Assembly (NCBI GenBank): GCA_020637795.1
Contig: JACKJT010000002.1
Span: 868,001-932,000, forward strand
Length of the DNA stretch: 64,000 bases
DNA from: Hoeflea sp.
GTDB lineage: Bacteria > Pseudomonadota > Alphaproteobacteria > Rhizobiales > Rhizobiaceae
Reading direction: 5' to 3'
The notes below the pieces were generated by a model, which saw only the letters and a list, made by a program, of their open reading frames with translations, had not been told where the DNA came from and searched no databases. The position numbers were made by a program, and so were the translations under genes. Shown here one piece after another: positions 8,258 to 17,756 of the stretch (position 1 is its first letter; every line of letters begins with the position of its first letter).

Positions 8258-10269
8258 GCCCCGGCCCTGCCTGTCAGTTCGAGCGCCAGTCCGGCAACCC
8301 GTTCGGACGTGATGCCGAAATGTTCGTAGAGTTCCGCGGCCGGCGCGGACGCGCCGAAACCGTCCATGCCGACGAATGCGCCCTCCGGTCCGATCCAGCG
8401 GTCCCAGCCCATCCGGGCCGCGGCTTCGATCGCAATGCGCGGGGCGGTTCCAAGCACCTCGTCCCGGTAGCTCTGATCCTGCGCCGCGAACTTCTCCCAG
8501 CACGGCATGGAGACGACGGCTGCATTGATCCCGTGCAGGTCGAACAGCTGCTCGGCTGCCTTGCGGGCGATCTCGACTTCCGATCCGGTCGCAAGCAGGG
8601 TGACGTCGCGTGCGGCCTTGGGGCGGTGCAGCACGTAGCCGCCCCGCGCCGACAGGTTTTCGGCCGACTCGGTCTCGCGCAGCATCGGCAAGCCCTGACG
8701 CGACAGCGCCAGCACGCTCGGCGTCGACCGGTCCTTGAGCGCCAGTTCCCAGCATTCCGCCGTCTCGATGATATCGGCGGGCCGGTAGACATTCATGTTC
8801 GGCGTGGCGCGGAGCATGGCCAGATGCTCGACCGGCTGATGCGTCGGCCCGTCCTCGCCAAGCCCGATGGAATCGTGCGTCAGTACGTAGACCACACCCT
8901 GCTCCATTAGCGCCGACAGCCGGATGCCGCCGCGGGCATAATCGGAAAACACAAGGAAGGTGCCGCCATAGGGAATGAAGCCGCCATGCAGCGACAGCCC
9001 GTTCATCGCCGCCGCCATGGCGTGTTCGCGAATGCCGTAATGGATGTAACGTCCCTTGAATTGCCTTGGGCCGATCGATTGCGTCTGCGAGGTCTGCGTC
9101 AGGTTGGAACCGGTCAGATCGGCCGATCCGCCGATCGTCAGCGTGGTCGCGCCATTGATCACCTCGAGCGCCATCTGCGAGGCCTGGCGGGTGGCAACCT
9201 TGGTTGCCTTCTGCTGATGCTCCTTGCGGAAGGCCGCCAACTTGCGGAACACGCTCTCCGGCAGGTCTCCCGACAACGTCCGGTCAAAGGCTGCGGCGTT
9301 GCGTGCCGCGGCATGCCGCTCCTGCCATTGCCGGCGGGCGGCCAGGCCGCGTTCGGCCACCGCCTCCCAGGCGGATTTGATACCGGCGGGAATGGTGAAC
9401 GGCTCATAGGGCCAGTTGAGCGCTTCGCGGGCCCTTGCGATTTCCTCCTTGCCCAGCGGCGCGCCATGGGTCTTGTGCGACCCTTCCATTGTCGGCGCGC
9501 CCTTGCCGATCGTCGTCCGGCAGGCAATCAGCGAGGGCTTGGAGCTCTTGCGCGCCTTCTCGATGGCGGCAGCCACGGCCTCGGGGTCATGGCCGTCGAC
9601 CTTCTGAACATCCCAGCCCGCGGCCTTGAACCGCATGGGCTGGTTCATCGACGTGGAGAGGGAGGTGGCTCCGTCGATGGAGATTTCATTGTCGTCCCAC
9701 AGCACGATCAGCTTTTTCAGCTTCAGGTGTCCGGCGAGATCGATCGCCTCGTGGCTGATGCCCTCCTGCAGGCAGCCGTCGCCGGCGATCACATAGGTGA
9801 AATGGTCGACGAGCTTGCGGCCGAACCGCGCCGCCATCATTTCCTCGCCGAGCGCCATGCCGACAGCTGTGGTGATCCCCTGCCCCAGCGGTCCGGTGGT
9901 GGTCTCCACCCCGAGCGTGTGGCCGTACTCGGGATGACCGGGGGTTTTAGACCCCCACTGCCGGAAGTTCCGCAACTGGTCCATCGTCATGTCGGAATAG
10001 CCGATGAGATGGTGGATGGCGTAGATCAACATCGACCCGTGACCGGCCGAGAGCACGAAGCGGTCGCGGTCGGCCCAGTCCGGCATCGACGGATCGATGC
10101 TGATGAAGCGGTTGAACAGCACGGTGGCGACATCGGCCATGCCCATCGGCATGCCGGGGTGGCCCGAATTGGCGGCCTGGACTGCGTCCATGGCGAGGAA
10201 GCGGATGGCATTGGCCATGTCCCGTTCGCTCATGCTGTCGGAGGCGGCTATGGCTTGGGAAATGTTCAT
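8254..10269 (-). CDS. cbbT: Transketolase
   Basis: Thiamine-diphosphate enzyme moving two-carbon ketol units between sugar phosphates in ribulose bisphosphate regeneration. The 671-residue length is standard. Visible motifs: SAGHGSML and PGHPEYGHT in the N-domain, the TPP-binding GDGCLQEGISHEA, ETTTGPLGQG, the pyrimidine-domain GIREHAM, and THDSIGLGEDGPTHQP that contacts the cofactor. It starts at ATG 10269 behind GAGGAG and lies 11 nt after cbbP. The stop overlaps the start of the PGK fragment. No defects are seen. Confidence 0.97.
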   Translation of the reverse strand: MNISQAIAASDSMSERDMANAIRFLAMDAVQAANSGHPGMPMGMADVATVLFNRFISIDPSMPDWADRDRFVLSAGHGSMLIYAIHHLIGYSDMTMDQLRNFRQWGSKTPGHPEYGHTLGVETTTGPLGQGITTAVGMALGEEMMAARFGRKLVDHFTYVIAGDGCLQEGISHEAIDLAGHLKLKKLIVLWDDNEISIDGATSLSTSMNQPMRFKAAGWDVQKVDGHDPEAVAAAIEKARKSSKPSLIACRTTIGKGAPTMEGSHKTHGAPLGKEEIARAREALNWPYEPFTIPAGIKSAWEAVAERGLAARRQWQERHAAARNAAAFDRTLSGDLPESVFRKLAAFRKEHQQKATKVATRQASQMALEVINGATTLTIGGSADLTGSNLTQTSQTQSIGPRQFKGRYIHYGIREHAMAAAMNGLSLHGGFIPYGGTFLVFSDYARGGIRLSALMEQGVVYVLTHDSIGLGEDGPTHQPVEHLAMLRATPNMNVYRPADIIETAECWELALKDRSTPSVLALSRQGLPMLRETESAENLSARGGYVLHRPKAARDVTLLATGSEVEIARKAAEQLFDLHGINAAVVSMPCWEKFAAQDQSYRDEVLGTAPRIAIEAAARMGWDRWIGPEGAFVGMDGFGASAPAAELYEHFGITSERVAGLALELTGRAGA

Positions 10270-10279
10270 GACGGTCTCC

Positions 10280-11149
10280 TCAGGACATCCGGCGCTTGCG
10301 CTCGACCAGCTTGTGGATCAGCGGCGTGAAGATGAGCTGCATGGCCAGATCGAGCTTGTCGCCCGGCACGACGATGGAATTGGCGCGCGACATGTAGCTG
10401 TTCTGGATCATCGACAGCAGGTAGGGAAAATCGATGCCGCGCGGATTGGCGAAGCGGATCACCAGGATCGATTCCGCCGGCGTCGGAATCCACCGCGCCA
10501 CGAAGGGGTTCGACGTATCGACGATCGGCACCCGCTGGAAGTTGATGTCGGTCAGCGAAAACTGCGGGCAGATGTAGTGCACGTAGTCCGGCATCCGCCT
10601 GAGGATGGTGTCGGTGACGGCCTCGGTGGAATAGCCGCGCGCCGCCTTGTCGCGGTGGATCTTCTGGATCCATTCGAGATTGATCACCGGCACCACACCG
10701 ATCTTCAGATCGCAATGCTGCGCCAGGTTGACCTCGTCGGTAACAACGCAGCCATGCAGGCCCTCGTAGAACAGCACGTCGCTGTCGCCGAATTCCTCCC
10801 AGTCGGTGAATGTGCCCGGCGCCGCGCCATAGCGCTCGGCCTCCTCGTCATCGTGGATGTAGTGTCGGGTACGGCCCTTGCCGCGCCGTCCGTACTCCTC
10901 GAACACGCTCTCGAGGATTTTCAGCTCGTTGGCTTCGGCGTTGAAATGGGTGAAGTCGCGGCCTTCGGCCTTTTCCTCGGCGATCTTGTCCTTCATCGCC
11001 TGGCGGTCGAAGCGGTGAAATGCATCGCCCTCGATAAAGGACGCGGTGACCTTCTCGCGGGCAAAGATCTTCTTGAAGGTCTGCTCGACCGTCGTGGTGC
11101 CTGCGCCTGAAGAACCGGTGATGGAAATGATGGGAAATTTAGCTGACAT
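10280..11149 (-). CDS. cbbP: Phosphoribulokinase
   Basis: Phosphorylates ribulose 5-phosphate to ribulose 1,5-bisphosphate, the RubisCO substrate and a reaction specific to the Calvin cycle. It is 289 residues, the size of the bacterial octameric class. The Walker A loop GSSGAGTT is at residues 12-19, followed by FIEGDAFHRFDR (catalytic Asp/His region near 40) and FYEGLHGC. The position between cbbF and cbbT fits the normal operon order. The intact gene shows that the reaction supplying RubisCO is still encoded, which matters for judging the broken cbbLSQO stretch. Confidence 0.97.
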   Translation of the reverse strand: MSAKFPIISITGSSGAGTTTVEQTFKKIFAREKVTASFIEGDAFHRFDRQAMKDKIAEEKAEGRDFTHFNAEANELKILESVFEEYGRRGKGRTRHYIHDDEEAERYGAAPGTFTDWEEFGDSDVLFYEGLHGCVVTDEVNLAQHCDLKIGVVPVINLEWIQKIHRDKAARGYSTEAVTDTILRRMPDYVHYICPQFSLTDINFQRVPIVDTSNPFVARWIPTPAESILVIRFANPRGIDFPYLLSMIQNSYMSRANSIVVPGDKLDLAMQLIFTPLIHKLVERKRRMS

Positions 11150-11155
11150 GATGGA

Positions 11156-12205
11156 TCAAACCCTGAAAAGACCGCGATTACCGAACAAGGGCGAGCGCTC
11201 GCTGATCATCTCCGGATCGACGTGATAGCGGGCGACCCGCTCGACCTTGGATTTCGAGCCGAAGACCAGTGGAATGCGCTGGTGCAGGCTGGTGGGCTGG
11301 ATATCGAGGATGCGGTTGACCGAATCGGTCGCCGCGCCATCGGCCTGCTCGACCAGAAAGGAGATCGGATTGGCCTCGTAGACGAGCCGGATCCGCCCCG
11401 AGCCGTAGCCCTTGCGCTTGTCGGCCGGATAGAGAAATACGCCGCCGCGGATGAGAATCCGGTAGCAATCGGCCACCAGCGACGCGATCCAGCGCATGTT
11501 GAAGTCCTTCTCGCGCGGGCCCTCGCTGCCGGCGAAACAATCGTCGACATAAAGCCGGATCGGCTCTTCCCAATGCCGGTAGTTCGACACGTTGATGGCA
11601 AACTCTGAGGCGTTCTTCGGGATCGCCACCGAATCGTAAGCCTCGATGAAATCGCCGAACTTGCTCGAGTGAATGAAGATCCGCGTGCCGGTGCCGACGG
11701 TCAGGACCAGCGCCAGTTGCGGCCCGTAGATGAAGAAGCCGGCGGCCAGCTGCGTCGTTCCCGGCTGCAGAAAGGACTTCTCCGGATCGGATTTCGGATC
11801 GCCGGTTACCGGCAGGATGGAAAAGATCGTGCCGATCGAGACATTGGTCTCGATGTTGGAAGAGCCGTCGAGCGGATCGATCGCCAGCGCCAGCGGCTTG
11901 GCCGGATCGATCAGGATCGCCCCGGTGTTTTCCTCCGAGCCGTAAAGTGCGACCGGCACCTCCCGGATGGCCTGCAGGAAGATGCCGTCGGCGACAACAT
12001 CAAGATCCTTCTGGATGTCGCCGTCGGTGTTTTCGCTGCCGCGCGAGGCCGCAAAGCCGGCATTGAGCGCGCCCTGCGTTGTCAGCTTGCGAACCTCAAG
12101 AGCGGCCTTGGCCAATGCCCCGATGGTTGCCGAGACGGCTTCACTGTGCGGTTTCTGGGTAAATGACCCTGAACGCAAGAATGCGAGTAACGATTGCCCT
12201 GACAT
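11156..12205 (-). CDS. cbbF: Fructose-1,6-bisphosphatase, class I
   Basis: Hydrolyses fructose 1,6-bisphosphate (and often sedoheptulose 1,7-bisphosphate in these operons). Motifs: YGSEENTG, LAIDPLDGSSNIETN holding the metal-binding DPLDGSS signature, and RWIASLVADCYRIL plus YPADKRKGYG in the C-terminal half. The start was set at ATG 12205 (349 residues) because GGAGGAG lies 9 nt upstream; a longer frame adds 14 poor residues. It is the first gene of the minus-strand cbb operon and is transcribed away from cbbR, so it should carry the operon promoter. Confidence 0.95.
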   Translation of the reverse strand: MSGQSLLAFLRSGSFTQKPHSEAVSATIGALAKAALEVRKLTTQGALNAGFAASRGSENTDGDIQKDLDVVADGIFLQAIREVPVALYGSEENTGAILIDPAKPLALAIDPLDGSSNIETNVSIGTIFSILPVTGDPKSDPEKSFLQPGTTQLAAGFFIYGPQLALVLTVGTGTRIFIHSSKFGDFIEAYDSVAIPKNASEFAINVSNYRHWEEPIRLYVDDCFAGSEGPREKDFNMRWIASLVADCYRILIRGGVFLYPADKRKGYGSGRIRLVYEANPISFLVEQADGAATDSVNRILDIQPTSLHQRIPLVFGSKSKVERVARYHVDPEMISERSPLFGNRGLFRV

Positions 12206-12303
12206 TGCGGTTCTCCTCCCGAGCCCCAATGAATAGGCGTTTCGCAATATTTGTATATTTTAACTTATTGACAGTTTATATAAGATTTTTTAACAGTTGA
12301 AAA
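12206..12303. promoter_or_regulatory. cbbR/cbbF divergent control region
   Basis: A 98-nt AT-rich gap between the divergent starts of cbbF and cbbR. It should hold both promoters and the CbbR operator. CbbR proteins favour T-N-A half-sites spaced by seven bases; 12281-12293 reads TAA, seven bases, TAA, which fits. The rest (TATATTTTAACTTATTGACA and neighbours) is rich in similar A/T runs, so the single match could be chance. Confidence 0.45.
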
Positions 12304-13248
12304 ATGCTCAACATCTCAATCCGCCAGATGCACACGCTGCTCGCCATTCAAAAGCACGGCAAGATCTCCGCCGCGGCGCGGGCGCTCGGGCTGACCTCTC
12401 CGGCCGTGACCCTGCAATTGCAGCAACTGGAACAAGAGCTTGGCTGCCAGCTGTTCGTGCGCTCGAAATCCGGCGCGCAACCGACCGAGATCGGCGAGAT
12501 CGCCATCGAGACTGCCCATCGCATCATCAACGAGGTGACCTCGCTCGGGGAAACCGTCCAAGCGCACAAGGGCGTTGCCGCCGGCACGATAAGGCTGGGC
12601 GTCGTCTCCACCGGCAAGTATTTCGCGCCGCGCATCATCGCCGCCTTCACGGCGCTGCATCCCGGCATATCGATGACCCTAGTGGCGGCCAACCGTTCTG
12701 AAATCATTCAGAAACTGCACGATCACGACATCGACATCGCCCTGATGGGCCGCCCGCCGACATCCTTCAGGGTCAACGCCACCCTGTTCGGCGATCACCC
12801 GCTGGTTTTCATCGCCAGCCCCGATCATCCGCTGGTCGGCAAGCTCGACATCAGCAGGGAAGAACTGGCGGAGCAGAAGTTCATCGTCCGGGAGAGAGGA
12901 TCCGGCACGCGTTCGTCGTTCGAGTTCTTCATGGCCGACACGATCGACGGCATGCGCACCGTACCGACGGAAATGGATTCCAACGAGACCATCAAGCAGG
13001 CGGTGATCGCCGGGCTGGGCATCGCCCTTATCTCCGGCCACACCATCGAGCAGGAATGCCGGGCCGGCAGCATCGCCATTCTCGATGTCGTCGAGACCCC
13101 GATCAGACGGCAATGGTATTCGATCCGGCATGCCGGCCGGTCGTCCACCCCGGCGCTGCAGGCGCTTGACGACTTCCTCAGGCTGCGCGGACCGAGCCTG
13201 CTGCCGGTCCTGAGCAAGCCCTATCAGGAGCTCCCGCTCAAAGCCTAG
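12304..13248 (+). CDS. cbbR: LysR-type regulator of the cbb operon
   Basis: Activates the divergent cbb operon; members of the family sense metabolites such as RuBP, ATP or NADPH. The 314 residues start with a LysR winged helix (residues 1-60: MHTLLAIQKHGKISAAARAL, TSPAVTLQLQQLEQELG, LFVRSKSG) and continue as a periplasmic-binding-protein-like effector domain from about 90 (GTIRLGVVSTGKYFAPRII, LMGRPP, IKQAVIAGLGIALISGHTI). The VVSTGKYFAP and RPP residues are typical for CbbR rather than general LysR proteins. It is convergent with the following FAD gene, with a 23-nt gap. Confidence 0.93.
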   Translation: MLNISIRQMHTLLAIQKHGKISAAARALGLTSPAVTLQLQQLEQELGCQLFVRSKSGAQPTEIGEIAIETAHRIINEVTSLGETVQAHKGVAAGTIRLGVVSTGKYFAPRIIAAFTALHPGISMTLVAANRSEIIQKLHDHDIDIALMGRPPTSFRVNATLFGDHPLVFIASPDHPLVGKLDISREELAEQKFIVRERGSGTRSSFEFFMADTIDGMRTVPTEMDSNETIKQAVIAGLGIALISGHTIEQECRAGSIAILDVVETPIRRQWYSIRHAGRSSTPALQALDDFLRLRGPSLLPVLSKPYQELPLKA

Positions 13249-13271
13249 ACCGGTCCATCGCGTGCAGTCGG

Positions 13272-14924
13272 CTAGGCGATCGCCTCGCTCCGCCCGGCCT
13301 GGCGTCCCGAGAAGATGCAGCCGCCGAGGAAGCTGCCCTCGAGCGCGTTGTAGCCGTGATAGCCGCCACCGCCGAAACCGCTGACCTCGCCGGCGGCGAA
13401 CAGTCCTTCGATCCGCTCGCCATGCGCATTGAGCACCTGGCCGTTGAGGTCGGTCTCGAGCCCGCCCAGCGTCTTGCGGGTGATGATATGAAGCTTGACC
13501 GCGATCAGCGGTCCGTTCTCCGGGTCGAGGAACCGGTGCGGCCTGGCGGTTCGCATCAGCCGGTCGCCGCGGTAGTTGCGCGCCGCATGCACCGCCATCA
13601 GCTGCGCGTCCTTGGTAAACGGATTGGCGGTCTGGCTGTCGCGGGTAACGATCTGCGCCCGGATTTTCTCCAGATCGAGCAGATCGCCCCCCTTTTTATT
13701 CATCCCCTCAACCAGTTCCTCTAACGTGTTGGCAACAATGAAATCTTCGCCATGCTGCTTGAACGCCTCGACAGCCGGTGTGGCCCGCTTGTTGAGCAGC
13801 CTTTGCCGGATCACCTTGAGCCAGCTCTTGGCAGCAAAATCCAGATTCTGCTCCGACCCAGACAGCGCCACCTCTTTCTTCAGGATCTTCTGGGTCATGA
13901 TGAACCAGGAATAGTCATGCCCCGTCGACAGGATCTCCCTGAAGGTGGACAAGGTGTCAAAGCCCGGCATGCAGGGCGGCTTCAGCCGGTTGCCGTCTGC
14001 ATCGAACCACATCGACGACGGACCGGGCAGAATGCGAATCCCGTGATTGGGCCAGATCGGGTTCCAGTTCTTCACGCCTTCGGTGTAGTGCCACATCCGG
14101 TCGGCATTGATCACCCGGCCGCCGGCTGCTTCGGCGATCGCAACCATCCGCCCGTCGACATGGGCCGGCACGCCCGAAATCATCTCGCGCGGCGGTTCGC
14201 CCAGCCGGTCACGTGGCCAGACCTTGCGCACCAGATCGAGGTTCCCTCCGATGCCGCCCGATGTCACCAGCACGCTCGGCGCCCGGATTTCGAATTCGCC
14301 GCTGATCTCGCGGCTGGTCGATTGTCCGCGCTCCTTGACGTCATCGACAAGGATCTCGCCGGACACGCCCTTCACCGCATTGTTCTCGGTGAGGATCATC
14401 GAGCAACGATGCCGGAACCTGAGCTCGATCAGCCCGGATTTCACATGGGCCCGCACCCGCTGCTCGAAAGGCTCGACAATCCCGGGCCCGACACCCCAGG
14501 TAATATGGAACCGCGGCACCGAATTGCCGTGACCATCGGCGAAGGATCCGCCGCGTTCCGCCCATCCGACGACCGGGAACCAGCGCATGCCCATCGCGTG
14601 CAGCCAGGGGCGCATTTCGCCGGCGGCAAAATCCACATAGGCCTCGGCCCATTTGCGCGGCCAGTAATCTTCCTTGCGGTCGAACTGGGCCGAGCCCATC
14701 CAGTCACCGAGCGCCAGCTCGCGGCTGTCCTTGATGCCCATCCGCCGCTGTTCCGGCGTGTCGACCAGAAACAGCCCGCCGAGAGACCAGAACGCCTGCC
14801 CGCCGAGAAAATTCTCGGGCTCCTGGTCTATGATGATGACCCGCTTGCCCCTGTCGACCAGTTCGGTCGCGGCAACAAGCCCGGCAAGCCCGCCACCCAC
14901 CACAATCACATCACAGCTGTCCAT
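13272..14924 (-). CDS. FAD-binding dehydrogenase (fumarate reductase/ketosteroid dehydrogenase-like)
   Basis: A 550-residue flavoprotein. The N-terminus DVIVVGGGLAGLVAATEL (residues 4-21) is a GxGxxG FAD-binding fold, and the C-terminus GFGGGGYHGYNALEGSFLGG is the second FAD contact found in fumarate-reductase-type flavoproteins. Between them are GGIGGNLDLVRKVWP and VRAHVKSGLIELRFRHR. No signal peptide is seen. It resembles the family annotated generally as FAD-binding dehydrogenase, whose substrates are mostly unknown. Start ATG 14924 was chosen because the FAD motif then begins where it normally does. It is not linked by overlap to its neighbours. Confidence 0.8.
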   Translation of the reverse strand: MDSCDVIVVGGGLAGLVAATELVDRGKRVIIIDQEPENFLGGQAFWSLGGLFLVDTPEQRRMGIKDSRELALGDWMGSAQFDRKEDYWPRKWAEAYVDFAAGEMRPWLHAMGMRWFPVVGWAERGGSFADGHGNSVPRFHITWGVGPGIVEPFEQRVRAHVKSGLIELRFRHRCSMILTENNAVKGVSGEILVDDVKERGQSTSREISGEFEIRAPSVLVTSGGIGGNLDLVRKVWPRDRLGEPPREMISGVPAHVDGRMVAIAEAAGGRVINADRMWHYTEGVKNWNPIWPNHGIRILPGPSSMWFDADGNRLKPPCMPGFDTLSTFREILSTGHDYSWFIMTQKILKKEVALSGSEQNLDFAAKSWLKVIRQRLLNKRATPAVEAFKQHGEDFIVANTLEELVEGMNKKGGDLLDLEKIRAQIVTRDSQTANPFTKDAQLMAVHAARNYRGDRLMRTARPHRFLDPENGPLIAVKLHIITRKTLGGLETDLNGQVLNAHGERIEGLFAAGEVSGFGGGGYHGYNALEGSFLGGCIFSGRQAGRSEAIA

Positions 14925-15036
14925 CCGACCTCGTCCCGATCCCTGTCTGCCTGCCCCGCTCCGGTCGACCTGGACCGCGCAAGGCTTCAAGCATCAATAA
15001 ACCATCTGCCCGCAGCGGCAACACCTGGGACGATGC

Positions 15037-16326
15037 CTAGAAACTCTTGAGCACCTGGTTGGCCGAAAACGCAGCCCGGAAGAACCCCGCCTTCAGGCTT
15101 CGCATCGCCTCGGACTTCACGCCGGTCACCTGCATCGGCAGGTCCGCCTCGCTGCCGCCGGCAATCAGCTCGGCCATGGCCTTGCCGAACACCGTCCCCG
15201 GCGCAATCCCCCGGCCATTGTAGCCGATCGGCGTGTATAGCCCCTCGTCGAGCCGGTGAATGCGTGGCAGGTGGTCACCCGTCATGGCGATCTGCCCATG
15301 CCAGCTTGTCTCGAAGTCCACCGGACCAAGATCGGGAAACAGCCGCTTGAGCTTGCGCGCCGCCCAGCGTTCCGAAAGCCCGTTTTCGCCGCCAATCACC
15401 GCACCCATCGAGCCGATGATCAGCCTGTCCGCCGCATCGCGCCGGAGCGAGAACATGATCTGCCCGGTGTCCCAGATCCCCTGCCGCTCGGGCAGGATGT
15501 CTTGAACCCGGGCACCCAGCGGAACGGTCGCCACCTGGAAATAGTGGATCGGGACGAAGCTCGACTTCAGCCCCGGCCAGAGATCGTCGGAATAGGCGTT
15601 GGTCGCCAGCACCACCGATTTCGCCCGCACCACACCTGCCCCGGTTTCAAGCAGCCAGCCACCGGGTTGCTTGACCAGTTTCGTCACGGCTGCACCGGTG
15701 TAAATGCGCGCGCCCGCGGCGTGGGCGGCACGTGCCAGGCCCCGCACATAGCCCATCGGGTTGATCGTGCCGGCACGTGCATCGAGCAGGCCGCCGTAAA
15801 ACGCGCTGGAGCCGATCTTCTCCGCCGCCTCTTGCCGCGACAATAGCCTAACCGGCGCACCGAGCCTGGTCCATTCCTCGGCCCGGCGCGACAGATCCTT
15901 GAACCCGGTCGCAGAATGGGCCGCGTGAATGGTGCCCGTACGGGTCAGTTCACAGCGGATCTGGTGGCGTTCGATCAGCGACATCACGATATTCGGCCCG
16001 TCGCCCAGGAGATCCACCAGGCGCGCGCCACGCTCGCCGCCGAGCTTCGCCCTCACATCCTGCGGCGGCAGCCACAATCCGGCATTGACCAGCCCGACAT
16101 TGCGTCCCGACCCGCCGTAGCCGATCTGGCGGGCTTCCAGAACGCAGGCGTCAAGGCCCTTTTCCGCCGCATGCAGCGCCGTCGAAAGCCCGGTGTACCC
16201 CCCGCCGACAATGGCCAGATCGGTTGTCACGTCCGCCGCCATCGGCGACGCCTGAAAGCTCTCTTCCGATGTCTCGTCCCACAACGACACTGCCGACGAC
16301 TCTGGCATCACTTGACTGTCCTTCAT
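15037..16326 (-). CDS. FAD-dependent amino-acid/amine oxidoreductase (DAO family, PuuB-like)
   Basis: A 429-residue D-amino-acid-oxidase-fold enzyme, probably oxidising a secondary amine or amino acid. The FAD fold is TTDLAIVGGGYTGLSTALHAAEKG near residues 34-57, followed by the typical GYGGSGRNVGLVNAG segment found in gamma-glutamylputrescine oxidoreductases, then LDARAGTINPMGYVRGLARAA, and the C-terminal YTPIGYNGRGIAPGTVFGKAMAE. Start ATG 16326 is tentative because no strong ribosome site precedes it. Context (another flavoprotein downstream, a rhodanese divergent upstream) does not reveal the substrate. Confidence 0.8.
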   Translation of the reverse strand: MKDSQVMPESSAVSLWDETSEESFQASPMAADVTTDLAIVGGGYTGLSTALHAAEKGLDACVLEARQIGYGGSGRNVGLVNAGLWLPPQDVRAKLGGERGARLVDLLGDGPNIVMSLIERHQIRCELTRTGTIHAAHSATGFKDLSRRAEEWTRLGAPVRLLSRQEAAEKIGSSAFYGGLLDARAGTINPMGYVRGLARAAHAAGARIYTGAAVTKLVKQPGGWLLETGAGVVRAKSVVLATNAYSDDLWPGLKSSFVPIHYFQVATVPLGARVQDILPERQGIWDTGQIMFSLRRDAADRLIIGSMGAVIGGENGLSERWAARKLKRLFPDLGPVDFETSWHGQIAMTGDHLPRIHRLDEGLYTPIGYNGRGIAPGTVFGKAMAELIAGGSEADLPMQVTGVKSEAMRSLKAGFFRAAFSANQVLKSF

Positions 16327-16445
16327 CCAGCACGCACCTGCCGGCGAACGCAAATCCTGATCCGTCGGCTTCAGGACTGTTGAACCAAGCGCCGTGTTGC
16401 GTCAATCATGCTCACGCACCCAACGCATGTTTGAACAGGTAACTC

Positions 16446-16850
16446 ATGGCCAAGACCATCACCCCGGTATCCGACCTAGTAGCCGCCGCCCGCGCCCGCA
16501 TCGAGGAGATCGAAACCGCGGACGCCATCGCCATGGTCGATGACCCTGAAGTGGTCATTGTCGATCTGCGGGATGTCCGCGAACGCCAGCGCTCGGGCTT
16601 CATCCCCGGCAGCTTCCATTGCCCGCGCGGCATGGTCGAGTTCTGGGTCGATCCACAAAGCCCCTATTACAAGGAGGTTTTCGGACAGGACAAGAAGTTC
16701 GTCTTCCATTGTGCGTCGGGCTGGCGCTCGGCACTGACCACGGCGACGCTCAACGACATGGGCTTTGACGCCGCGCACCTGAAGGAAGGCTTCTCGACCT
16801 GGGAAGCAAAAGGCGGTCCGGTGGCGTTCCCGCCCGAGCATAAATCCTGA
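16446..16850 (+). CDS. Rhodanese-like sulfurtransferase
   Basis: A single-domain 134-residue cytoplasmic rhodanese. The active-site loop is HCASGWRSA (Cys89), with LRDVRERQRSGFIPGS before it, as usual. Rhodaneses transfer sulfane sulfur; in this sulfur-oxidising context it may handle sulfane sulfur in the cytoplasm, but it is 25 kb from the sox genes and that link is only inference. It starts at ATG 16446, divergent from the DAO-family gene with a 119-nt gap, and ends 81 nt before the convergent phosphodiesterase. Confidence 0.85.
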   Translation: MAKTITPVSDLVAAARARIEEIETADAIAMVDDPEVVIVDLRDVRERQRSGFIPGSFHCPRGMVEFWVDPQSPYYKEVFGQDKKFVFHCASGWRSALTTATLNDMGFDAAHLKEGFSTWEAKGGPVAFPPEHKS

Positions 16851-16931
16851 GATCAACCGGCCTCGACATCACATCATCGACCTCAACATCGAAACGGCAC
16901 CCTGCCCCGGCATCGCTGCTCACTGGCACGA

Positions 16932-17756
16932 TCAATGATTGTTGAAGTCGGTATCGATCCGCCACTTGACCTTGTCAGCGTCGAGGAAATCGATCGAATG
17001 CACCACGGTGCTGTTTTCGTGCAGGAAACAGACATTGTAGTTTGGCGCCAGGTCGCCGTATCCCATGCGGCTGATATCGCCTGAGAAATCCGGCCAGCAG
17101 GTGTGATTGGTCGAGCGCGGGGCCGAATAGGGAATGCCGCAGACCGCACCGCTCAAGGTGTAATGGCAATGGCCGAAGAACAGGTGGGCGACGGTGTCGT
17201 TATACTCCGCGAGCAGCGCCTGCAGTGCGCGTTCGTCGACGATGCCGATGATATCGGCATTGGCCACGTGCACCCGCACCGGGTTGTGGTGCATGAACAG
17301 GTAGGCCCGCTGGCCTTTTCCCCGCGCGCCGTCGAGCACGGTCCTGAGCCAGTCCAACCGCTGCGCGCAATAGCGGCCGCTATGCCTGCCCTGATCGACC
17401 GTATCCATGTAGACGAACAGTCCGGCCGGCGTTTCCTCGGTCCACTGCACAAACCCCGCCTCGTCCCGGTTTGTATCCGCAAACATCGACGCGAAGGTCT
17501 CGCGATTGTCGTGGTTGCCGATCATCAGCCGCGGCTCGAGCCGGTCCTTCAGCGAGCTGGCAGCCAGGATGGCCTGCAGTTCGCGGTAGCTTTCCTCCAG
17601 CCCGTAATGCGTCAGGTCGCCGGTGATAACCACCAGATCGGCGTCGTGGTCATGCGCTTCGACATAGGCCAGGCATTTCTTGAAGTTGGCGATTGAATCG
17701 TGGCCAAGGATAGGCTCGGCATTGATATGGATGTCGGAGATATGAACAAGCTTCAT
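16932..17756 (-). CDS. Class III cyclic-nucleotide-phosphodiesterase-like metallophosphoesterase
   Basis: A calcineurin-fold dimetal phosphoesterase of 274 residues, similar to CpdA/GpdQ. All metal motifs are present: HISDIH (Asp8, His10), GDLTH (Asp47), GNHDNR (Asn81, His82), FMHHNP and GHCHYT. The start ATG 17756 sits 6 nt after AAAGGAGG, so the long in-frame extension upstream was not used. Substrate could be cAMP, glycerophosphodiesters or another phosphodiester; the sequence alone does not decide. Cytoplasmic, no signal peptide. Confidence 0.85.
   Translation of the reverse strand: MKLVHISDIHINAEPILGHDSIANFKKCLAYVEAHDHDADLVVITGDLTHYGLEESYRELQAILAASSLKDRLEPRLMIGNHDNRETFASMFADTNRDEAGFVQWTEETPAGLFVYMDTVDQGRHSGRYCAQRLDWLRTVLDGARGKGQRAYLFMHHNPVRVHVANADIIGIVDERALQALLAEYNDTVAHLFFGHCHYTLSGAVCGIPYSAPRSTNHTCWPDFSGDISRMGYGDLAPNYNVCFLHENSTVVHSIDFLDADKVKWRIDTDFNNH

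Noticed and set aside
8258..8755. N-terminal extension of the PGK fragment gene
   Set aside because: It lies wholly inside cbbT in another frame; ATG 8257 with the stop overlap is the sensible start.
8986..10329. Long plus-strand frame opposite transketolase
   Set aside because: Shadow of cbbT, whose motifs are complete on the other strand.
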